41,340 nucleotides of DNA from CAYPIE01 sp964410665 (GTDB lineage Bacteria > Planctomycetota > Planctomycetia > Gemmatales > Gemmataceae), in NCBI GenBank assembly GCA_964410665.1, contig CAYPIE010000052.1, positions 1 through 41,340 of the forward strand, written 5' to 3'. The translations under genes and the position numbers were made by a program. Under the pieces are notes generated by a model, which saw only the letters and a list, made by a program, of their open reading frames with translations, was not told where the DNA came from and made no database searches. Every line of letters starts with the position of its first letter. Position 1 is the stretch's first letter. Shown here in pieces: positions 1 through 7,239 of the stretch.

Positions 1-2935
1 CCTTGAAAGTGATCCCTTCGGGGCCGAAGGTGTTGCCGCTGCCGAGGATCAGCTGATCCGCGCCGCCTTTGCCGTTGATGGTGGCTTGTCTGGACCAGTC
101 GAGTACAACGAAGGTGTTGATCGAGGCACCCCCGTTGACGGTGGCATTCTCGACATCGGTGAGCTCGGTGAAGGAGTTATTGGAGGCGACGGTGACCAAG
201 AGTTCATCGCCATCGAGGGTGAAGGTGGCGTCGGCCAGGCTCTTCACCTCGTCGTCTCCTTCCCCGCCGTCGTAGGTGATCCCGAGCGGGACGTTGATCA
301 GTCCGTTGGTGTGGTCCACAGTGAGTGTATCTTCGCCGCCCAGTCCGTTGACGACAATCTGACCGATGGTGTCCAGCACGTATGGCCCAAACGATGACCC
401 GTTCACTGAGACGTTTAGAATCGACGGGTTGTCCTCATCGAGAACGAGTCGGATTGAATCGTCCTGCCCGGAGAAATCCATGTCGCCGTTAATAGTAAGA
501 ACACCCGACTCGGTAATGACCGTCGACGCGTTTTGCAGTAGCCAGGTACCTCGGCCGAAGGTGCCCGCGACCAGTACATCATCTCCCGCCGCGGTGTAGG
601 ACAGGTCGCTCACAAGCGCGTTGGGCAGCTTCGCACCGAAGCGGGTCCACTGGGCCGTAGCGTCCCCTACCCGCAGGCGTGACACCCCGAAATTGCCCCC
701 TGCGGTGATGACCGCCCCGCCGGCAGTCGGCACGTACGCAAGCGAACGGATCCGGGAATTCACATCGGCCAGGTTCCTGGTGATGTCGTCCCAGTTCGAG
801 CCGGCGTCGGTGGTCTCCCACACCCCGTTCCCGTCGCTGACGAACATGTGCATCCAGTCTTCCGGATCGACGGCGACTGACAAGACCGTGCCACCCGGGA
901 AGGTGGTCGGGGTTTCGGTGAGGGTTCCTCCCGCGGTCGATCGCACGTACACCCGGCTCCCCGACCCAACGATGAGAACCTCCGCGTTGTCCGCGCCGCC
1001 GGTGCGGCCACCGACGACGAAGGGGGCGTCACCTCCGGCCCCGCCCAGGCCGTTTACATCGCCAAAAGACGCGTCCACCGGAACTGGCACCCAATTGGCT
1101 GCCGTCGCGTTGGCCGCAGTGGCGGCGTTGGTCAGTTCATAGACGGGGTCGCTACCCATCCCGCCAGTCACCAGACGCGAGGGGTCGACGGTGTTCAGCT
1201 CGTACTGCGGTACGAAGTAATGGGTGAACCCACTGAGGCCTCCCGAGGGCACCAGCTTGACGGCAGCGTCGGGTTGGTGGGTTGCCGAATCAAACGTGTG
1301 CCGTTCGAGGTCGAAAAACTGGGAGCCGGAGTACCGGAACACCCGACCGGCGCCAGCGTTGACCGTATCGACCGCCGCATCGCCGCCGTCGGCGCCGCGG
1401 AACGACGTCCAGACCGAATCGAGGAAGCCGTTCTCGACGGCAGTCCCGTTATCCTGTGCGCCGCCGTAGACGACATTGAAGGTGCTGTCCCAGGCCACGT
1501 TGGTATATTCCGTGGTGCTCAGACCGGTGGCGCCGATCCCGTGGAGCGAAGTCCACTGGTTCCCTGCCGGGTTGGACGGGTTGTTGAGAAAGTACAACCC
1601 CCCGTCGTTGGCGGTGATGAGGTTGTTGCCGACGAACTGTAAATCCCGGTGGTCCACGTGGGGCCTCGAATTGTTCACAGCCGCGACGTCCTCCAGCCGA
1701 ACCCAGCTGGTCCCGCTCGGGTCGTAGCGGTAGACGTGATTTCCGCCGTAGCCCTTGGCGATGTAGACGACATCCGAGTCCCCGTTCGGGTCGACGATGA
1801 TCTGGTCGGACGCCCGAGTGGTGTACAGGCCGTTGAAGCTACTCGTGAACGCCGCAGGGATCGCCCCTAGGGGTGACCAGGTGGTACCGTCGTCGTTTGA
1901 GGTGTACGCCGCGGGACTGGGTCCGGACACCAGTGTGTGCAATACGGTGGTGCCGCTCCCAGGGTGGGCAGTCAACTGAATCACAGTCGAGCCGCCAGGA
2001 GACAGGGTGGAGTTGTCGGTCGCCGTCCAGGTGTCGCCGCCATCCACGGTGACGAAGACGCCGTCGCCGACCACCCCCGCGTAGACACGGTTGGCGTTGT
2101 TCGGGTCGATGAGCAGGTCGGTCACGGCCCCGGTCGGCAGGCCATTCGACCCAGAAATCGGTGAGTAACTCGCTCCACCATCGGTGCTACGATACAAGCC
2201 GTTGGGGGTGCTAATCGTGCCGACGAATACGACCTGTTGGACGCCACCGGTTCCCGTGTCGTAGTCAATGGTGGTTGGCAGCACGGCTCGAATCCGTTCC
2301 GACGTGCCGCCAGCTTTCAGCGGCGTGATCGTCCAGTTGGAGCCGCCGTCCGTGGTGCGCATCACTCCGATGGAAGAACCGCCGCGATTAGACAGGCTGC
2401 TAGTCGAGCCAGTTCCGGCAAAGATGGTGTTATCCGATGTATCCAGGGGGTCGAAGCGGATGTCGCCGATGGCAAGCGTGGGGTATTGATCGGTCAACGG
2501 AGTCCAGAGAGGCTGTTCCTCCGGATTGTCGACCACACCGTTGGAGTCATTGTCTTTGCCATCAAAGGGCCAGTCGCCGTTGGTCGTTTTCCAGATCCCG
2601 CCGTTGATCGTCCCAGCAAACATGCGTCCAGGATCGTCGGGATCGATCGCCAGGTCTTCCACGCCGCCCGACGCCGGGCTGTTGGGAAGCGAAACGGTGC
2701 CGGCTTGGAGCTGCGGCGCAGCCCCAAGATTGAGCCAGTCGGGGACCCCTTCCAGCAGAACCGTCGGCACCACGCGGTCTTCGAGCATCTCGAGTTGTGC
2801 TCGGAAGCGAGGTGATCTGCGCCCGCGATATCTAGCGCTTTGATGTTTTGAGAAGTCAGGTAGGGAAGCCTTTTTGGACTTCGCTTCGTGGGTCGGACAC
2901 GACTTGATTGAATGCAACCAGGAGAGGATCTTCAT
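1..2935 (-). CDS. Large secreted Asp-box (BNR/sortilin-like) beta-propeller protein, C-terminus beyond window
   Basis: Reading the minus strand from an ATG at 2935 gives 978 uninterrupted codons that run off position 1, so the gene is partial at its 3' end. An AAGGGA ribosome site lies 6 bases before the ATG. The N-terminus carries LEMLEDRVVP at residues 48-57, the type of motif found near the start of large extracellular planctomycete proteins. The body contains repeated Asp-boxes (TTDGGSNW, STDGGASY, TVDGGDTW, SNDDGTTW) and GGIWKTTNG and GGAQDNGT segments, as in sortilin/BNR propellers. The last visible part (about residue 780 on) changes to beta-rich repeats of the LTINGDMDF / VNGLGGEDTLTV / GGEGDDEV kind, resembling calcium-binding or adhesin-like repeats. 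A cell-surface or secreted role is inferred; no catalytic function can be assigned. Confidence 0.85.
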   Translation of the reverse strand, partial: MKILSWLHSIKSCPTHEAKSKKASLPDFSKHQSARYRGRRSPRFRAQLEMLEDRVVPTVLLEGVPDWLNLGAAPQLQAGTVSLPNSPASGGVEDLAIDPDDPGRMFAGTINGGIWKTTNGDWPFDGKDNDSNGVVDNPEEQPLWTPLTDQYPTLAIGDIRFDPLDTSDNTIFAGTGSTSSLSNRGGSSIGVMRTTDGGSNWTITPLKAGGTSERIRAVLPTTIDYDTGTGGVQQVVFVGTISTPNGLYRSTDGGASYSPISGSNGLPTGAVTDLLIDPNNANRVYAGVVGDGVFVTVDGGDTWTATDNSTLSPGGSTVIQLTAHPGSGTTVLHTLVSGPSPAAYTSNDDGTTWSPLGAIPAAFTSSFNGLYTTRASDQIIVDPNGDSDVVYIAKGYGGNHVYRYDPSGTSWVRLEDVAAVNNSRPHVDHRDLQFVGNNLITANDGGLYFLNNPSNPAGNQWTSLHGIGATGLSTTEYTNVAWDSTFNVVYGGAQDNGTAVENGFLDSVWTSFRGADGGDAAVDTVNAGAGRVFRYSGSQFFDLERHTFDSATHQPDAAVKLVPSGGLSGFTHYFVPQYELNTVDPSRLVTGGMGSDPVYELTNAATAANATAANWVPVPVDASFGDVNGLGGAGGDAPFVVGGRTGGADNAEVLIVGSGSRVYVRSTAGGTLTETPTTFPGGTVLSVAVDPEDWMHMFVSDGNGVWETTDAGSNWDDITRNLADVNSRIRSLAYVPTAGGAVITAGGNFGVSRLRVGDATAQWTRFGAKLPNALVSDLSYTAAGDDVLVAGTFGRGTWLLQNASTVITESGVLTINGDMDFSGQDDSIRLVLDEDNPSILNVSVNGSSFGPYVLDTIGQIVVNGLGGEDTLTVDHTNGLINVPLGITYDGGEGDDEVKSLADATFTLDGDELLVTVASNNSFTELTDVENATVNGGASINTFVVLDWSRQATINGKGGADQLILGSGNTFGPEGITFK

Positions 2936-3462
2936 CGTGAATCCCTTTTCTGAAAGAGGGGGAGAGGGTTGATCAATTCCTTGACGAGGGCACAATCAAA
3001 AACTACTATACATCTACAAATTACTTGTTAGGTTGAGGTGTTTTCGTTGAAACCCTTTGGGGGATTCTCGACAATTCAAAAAATCATGACTATGGTATTA
3101 TCCGCGCGCAGGTTTCCATTGACTATCAGGACTTCCCCGGTTCTGAAGGTAGGATCTTTTCTGACAGAAATCCATACACTTGGTCACAATATGGAGTCGT
3201 GTGCGTCAGCGGCTTTCAGACGAGCCGGGACCACTGCAGAACAGCCCTTCACCAACATATGCAGTTGGGTTCGAAGGTACAGTTTCATCATGTACATGGT
3301 TTTATTTGCAATCATTTCGAAATGATCAGCTAGAATTCAATTCTATAATCATTAGATCTTTACCTCCAGGTAGGCACCTTGGGCCAACGAGGATGTAGAA
3401 TGGAGTGCACAGGATCCCGGACCTTTCCAACCTCAGCGGCACAACACAAGAGGAGCAGTCCG
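2936..3462. other. Divergent intergenic region
   Basis: This stretch separates the minus-strand propeller gene from the plus-strand GH62 gene and should hold both promoters. It is clearly richer in A and T than its neighbours, notably around 2995-3030 and 3290-3370. Plus-strand open frames here (for example from 3038) have no family resemblance and no convincing ribosome site. I see no RNA gene or repeat. Confidence 0.5.
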
Positions 3463-4599
3463 ATGACCTTCCGATCCGATCCATCACCTCGAGAGCCAAT
3501 AATCTTCTCGCGGCTCGTCCAGATCGTCCTGGCAAGTCTGATCAGCCATCTTGCAAGTCTGGAGGCGTCCGGACAGCATGAGCGCGCTCAGAACGGAGGA
3601 GGCGCGTACCGTTGGAAAGCCAGCCCGCCGGTCGTAACCGTGAAGCCGGAGGCGCTGCCGGCTTCGCCGGACAATCCCTGGCATGCGGTCAAAGATCCGA
3701 GCATCGTCCGTTACCAAGACAAATGGCACCTATTCTGTACACTACGCAAACAACGCGGGGGTGACGGCAAGCCTCCGGGATACATCCGCATCGGTTACCT
3801 TTCCTTTGCTGATTGGAAGGATGCACCGAATGCAACGTGGCACTTACTCACGCTTAGCCAGGACTACCATGCTGCCCCGCAAGTGTTCTTCTACGCACCG
3901 CAGAAGAAGTGGTATCTCATCTATCAGTTGGAGGACCGGTCGCGTCAGATACCCTTTGGACCGTGTTATTCGACAACCGGGGACATTTCCAAGCCCGACA
4001 CGTGGAGCCCACCGAAACCGCTCTTTGCAAGCAAGCCACAGAATGTGCGAGGGTGGTTAGACTTCTGGGTGATATGCGATGATCAGAAAGCCCATCTATT
4101 TTTCACTTCCCTGGACGGAAGGATGTGGCGCGCGGAGACAACCCTTGCCGCGTTTCCTGCGGGTTTTCAGCAACCGCAAGTAGTCCTCCGCGGCGACATC
4201 TTTGAAGCCAGTCATACCTACCGTCTCAAGGGAACCAACCGTTATTTGACTCTGATCGAAGCGCAGCGCCGCGATGGTGGTCGTGGCCGCCGCTACTACA
4301 AAGCGTACCTCGCCGACCAGCTCGACGGAGCATGGCAGCCGTTGGCGGCCACCGTCGCCAAGCCGTTTGCTGGGGCAGCGAACGTGCAGATGCCGGATCC
4401 CCGCTGGACCGATTCGATCAGCCATGGCGAACTCCTGCGGTCTGGGTATGATCAACGGCTGGAGGTTGACCCCGCTCGGCTAACGTTCCTATTCCAGGGA
4501 GTTCGCGATGAACAATGGGGGGAGGGCTACGGTGGGCTGGGTTGGCGACTCGGGTTACTAGAGCTCACCACCACCGCTCCACTCCGACGGCAGCCCTAA
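3463..4599 (+). CDS. Secreted glycoside hydrolase family 62 alpha-L-arabinofuranosidase
   Basis: GH62 enzymes release L-arabinose side chains from arabinoxylan and arabinan. The 378-residue product has the family landmarks in order. KDPSIVRYQDKWHLF comes first, with the likely general-base Asp at residue 78. Next are DFWVICDDQKAHLFF and DGRMWRAET, then SHGELLRSGYDQ with the likely general-acid Glu, and finally LTFLFQGV..W..GYGGLGWRLGLL at the C-terminus. I chose ATG 3463 over an upstream in-frame ATG at 3379 because AGGAG lies 7 bases before it and because it places a hydrophobic export segment (IIFSRLVQIVLASLISHLASL) close to the N-terminus. The gene stands alone; a decayed second copy lies at 11029-11434. 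Family assignment is from motif recall; substrate is inferred from the family. Confidence 0.9.
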   Translation: MTFRSDPSPREPIIFSRLVQIVLASLISHLASLEASGQHERAQNGGGAYRWKASPPVVTVKPEALPASPDNPWHAVKDPSIVRYQDKWHLFCTLRKQRGGDGKPPGYIRIGYLSFADWKDAPNATWHLLTLSQDYHAAPQVFFYAPQKKWYLIYQLEDRSRQIPFGPCYSTTGDISKPDTWSPPKPLFASKPQNVRGWLDFWVICDDQKAHLFFTSLDGRMWRAETTLAAFPAGFQQPQVVLRGDIFEASHTYRLKGTNRYLTLIEAQRRDGGRGRRYYKAYLADQLDGAWQPLAATVAKPFAGAANVQMPDPRWTDSISHGELLRSGYDQRLEVDPARLTFLFQGVRDEQWGEGYGGLGWRLGLLELTTTAPLRRQP

Positions 4600-4695
4600 G
4601 CACACTATCCTCCTCTTGAACTTGTCCCAATACGTTTTCCTGACATGTGGGCAGTTTGCGAAGTTCCCCTTTTGAGTGCGATGTAGGAGCAAGCA

Positions 4696-5181
4696 GTGAG
4701 CGAATCCAGTGACCCCGCATACCATCCAAACGACCCAGAAAAACAGACCAAGAAGGATCAGATCCTCGCCCTCCATGCAGCCGGCGTGGGGGAAGTGGAT
4801 GACATCGCCCTAATGACCGGGACACGGCCTAGTTATGTCAACGCGGTTCTGCAAGAAGCTGGTGAGGGTACCGGCTACTTCGACCTGTACACGTCGACCA
4901 ACACACCGATGAATGTCTACTCCAAGTTCTTTGCCGGCAAACTCGGCTTTAAGGACGAGGAGACTGCCCGAAAGAGTATTGAGGTAATCGCCCAACTGTA
5001 TCACCGCTTCGAGCTGGCCGGCGACCGGGCGGGCCAGCACCATGCGATGTTGATGGCGTTAACGATGTACAATCGGGCCCGTTGGACTGGCAAGCACGCC
5101 GAGGCCACCATCTACCGTGACTGGTTGCTTCACCGTTTGGGGCAGCGCGAAATCGGCGATGAGCCATCGGCTTTGAACTGA
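4696..5181 (+). CDS. Small conserved protein with an N-terminal helix-turn-helix-like segment
   Basis: A GTG start at 4696 is preceded by AGGAG with a 6-base spacer, giving 161 residues without signal peptide or membrane segment. Residues about 19-55 (KKDQILALHAAGVGEVDDIA..TGTRPSYVNAVL) look like a helix-turn-helix of the kind that reads 'sense a signal, step through the helices'. The rest is helical, with a conserved-looking GYFDLYTSTNTPMNVYSKFF stretch and an Arg/Trp-rich tail ending in YRDWLLHRLG. I do not recognise a named family and assign no function. A DNA-binding role is only a guess from the first third. It lies between a secreted hydrolase and a membrane protein with its own ribosome site and is probably a separate transcription unit. 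Confidence 0.75.
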   Translation: MSESSDPAYHPNDPEKQTKKDQILALHAAGVGEVDDIALMTGTRPSYVNAVLQEAGEGTGYFDLYTSTNTPMNVYSKFFAGKLGFKDEETARKSIEVIAQLYHRFELAGDRAGQHHAMLMALTMYNRARWTGKHAEATIYRDWLLHRLGQREIGDEPSALN

Positions 5182-5352
5182 GCAAACCGCTCCACCCACG
5201 ACCGGTTGTACTCGAAGGTTTGTAGCACCCGGCCTAAGGTGCTGTCCCATGCTTATACCACTGCAGCGTCAGCCCTCAGCTCGATTGCCTCATCATGCCT
5301 GCTCGGATTGACGAAACGATCTAGTATTGCTATGCACCTTTCTTTCGATTGC

Positions 5353-5373
5353 GCGGAGCTTCGCATGCTCCGC
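5353..5373. repeat. Short hairpin
   Basis: GCGGAGC at 5353-5359 pairs with GCTCCGC at 5367-5373 around a 7-base loop, 67 bases before the next start codon. It has no T-run on either side, so it is not an obvious intrinsic terminator. Its position suggests it would fall in the leader of the following gene. Confidence 0.45.
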
Positions 5374-5440
5374 AGAGTTTGCCCCGTTGACTGGCTGCGC
5401 AGCTTGTTCATGCGCCATGTGACGGCCAAGGAGGGTCCCC

Positions 5441-7126
5441 GTGCTCCATATCCTTGCGACCTCGGTACGTCTGGATCGGCCGTGGGTGATCGGCATGTTC
5501 AGCGGGGTAATCGCTTTCGTTGCCTACTTGCTCGTATTCCAAATCTGGGTGCATAATCGATTTGAGGGACGGTTTGAAGGGCCCTTTCTATTAACGGAGA
5601 AATTCGGCGTTTCTTCCCGTTTGACCGAGCTCGGCTATCGTCCCTGTTGCTTCGGTCAACAAGCGGGCTGGGACGGCATGTACTACTTTACCCAGGCCAA
5701 TGACCCGTTTCTGTGCGGCAACGATCTTCCTCGGGGCTTTGACAACCCGAGCTATCGCTACCAACGCAATGGCATCCCGCTGCTGGCATGGTCCCTTGCG
5801 CAACTTCGCGGTTTTGAGCACACACCCGCATGGTGGTATCACCTCGTCCAAATGAGCATTACTTCCCTTGGGGTGGGAGTGCTTGCCGGATGGCTCACGG
5901 CCCGTCATCAAAGTCCGCTGTACGCCTTGACCTGGAGTTGCTCCGGGGGATTGTTACTGGCCCTTTTCCATGGGCTGGGCGATGCCCCAGCAGATGCCCT
6001 GTTTGCACTCAGCCTTCTCGCAACATTCACCGGCCGTCTGTGGATCTATACACCCACGATGACATTGCTTCTGTTGTGTCGCGAAGGTTACGCCGCCTTT
6101 GCGGCTCCGGTGTTCGTATTGAGTAGCATCGGCGTCATCCGCTGGGGTGGTGCACCATGGGTATCACGCTGGCTCTGGACTGGTTTCCCAGGAGCGATCT
6201 TACTGGCATGGACTGGGTATGTGGCCCACGCACTGGACACACCGCTGTTGGCGGGCGCGCGAGCATGTGAGCCCAGGGCCCTCCTGGACTGGCCGTTCGC
6301 GGCCTTTGCTCGTTGTCTCGAAGCTCGTTGGGAAGCGAGCCAAGGCGATGAGGTCGTCTACCTCTTGATCAGCGTGCTGACACTCGTCCTTATCGGTGTC
6401 AAGACTCTCTGGGTCGGGCGACGACATCCTGTGTTTGCTTGTGCTGTCCCCCTGCTTGTCTTAACGAGTATGACCGGTACGGTGATGTGGGAGCATCACA
6501 CGGGGTACCTAAAGAACAATGGGCTGGTCCTGATTCTCGGTGTCTTCCTATTGCCATTTGCGCGCTGCTGGTGGCTCCGAGTCCTCCTGCTCGCCAACCT
6601 GTCGGTTGGGCTGCATGTCGCCTACCAATGGGGTGTCGTTTCGCCATCCCGCTACTCCCCGGATCTGGTGCACTACCACATACGCTCGCGGGAACCAATG
6701 GGTGAACCCATGCATCGGATCAAGGAGGATTTTCGTAGCAGTGTCGAGCTGATAGGCAATCCTGCCCCGACAAGTAAACCGACTGGGAGCGTTTTTACAC
6801 GCTGGTACCGATCCTTGTGGCATTACCGTGTCCGTGTCACGAACCGGAGTCAGCTGACCTGGCGGCCGGACCCCCAGCTTGGAATGAATTCCGTAAACCT
6901 CGTGTATTTCCTGGTCGATGACACGGGGCAGAAGATTGACGAGGGGCGGATTCCATTGCCGAGACCGGTCGAACCGGGTGAATCGATCGAGCTAGGCTTC
7001 GCCGTATGGCAGCCGGCCAAGCCGGGGCCTTACGCCCTGGCCGCCGCGATGTGGCAAGAAGGGAACTGCTTTTTCCCCGCCAAGGACCGCGGCTATGGGC
7101 TAAGCCACTTGTTTTCCGTGCCGTAG
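5441..7126 (+). CDS. GT-C-like polytopic membrane protein with C-terminal Ig-like domain
   Basis: The GTG start at 5441 is set by a near-perfect AAGGAGGG ribosome site at 5428-5435. The 561-residue protein has one hydrophobic helix near residues 16-36. An exported-side loop with GWDGMYYFTQANDPF and NPSYRYQRNGIPLLAW follows, then roughly nine further hydrophobic helices to about residue 415. The GWDGxxYF...DNPxYRYQR pattern resembles GT-C type, polyprenyl-sugar-using membrane proteins of the cell-surface glycopolymer class. The last 110 residues form a soluble beta domain (VRVTNRSQLTW, then LPRPVEPGESIELGF and AAAMWQEG), like the Ig-like domains that accompany sugar-handling membrane proteins. 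A glycosyltransfer role is inferred, not shown; no catalytic Asp was pinned down with certainty. Confidence 0.8.
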   Translation: MLHILATSVRLDRPWVIGMFSGVIAFVAYLLVFQIWVHNRFEGRFEGPFLLTEKFGVSSRLTELGYRPCCFGQQAGWDGMYYFTQANDPFLCGNDLPRGFDNPSYRYQRNGIPLLAWSLAQLRGFEHTPAWWYHLVQMSITSLGVGVLAGWLTARHQSPLYALTWSCSGGLLLALFHGLGDAPADALFALSLLATFTGRLWIYTPTMTLLLLCREGYAAFAAPVFVLSSIGVIRWGGAPWVSRWLWTGFPGAILLAWTGYVAHALDTPLLAGARACEPRALLDWPFAAFARCLEARWEASQGDEVVYLLISVLTLVLIGVKTLWVGRRHPVFACAVPLLVLTSMTGTVMWEHHTGYLKNNGLVLILGVFLLPFARCWWLRVLLLANLSVGLHVAYQWGVVSPSRYSPDLVHYHIRSREPMGEPMHRIKEDFRSSVELIGNPAPTSKPTGSVFTRWYRSLWHYRVRVTNRSQLTWRPDPQLGMNSVNLVYFLVDDTGQKIDEGRIPLPRPVEPGESIELGFAVWQPAKPGPYALAAAMWQEGNCFFPAKDRGYGLSHLFSVP

Positions 7127-7239
7127 GGAAGGTGGAGCCACCTGGGTGCTGCAATCCTGGGACCAGTGTGACACGAAGGTGCTAAGTTCCCCACAGCACC
7201 ATTGGGAAAACTTGTCAACCGAGGAGCTCGCCGAAGAAT

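Noticed and set aside
86..2843. Several plus-strand open frames across the left edge
   Set aside because: They lie opposite the continuous minus-strand Asp-box gene and have no domain features; high GC at third positions makes such shadows.
3038..3325. A 95-residue plus-strand frame in the divergent region
   Set aside because: No ribosome site, no family resemblance, AT-rich promoter-like DNA.
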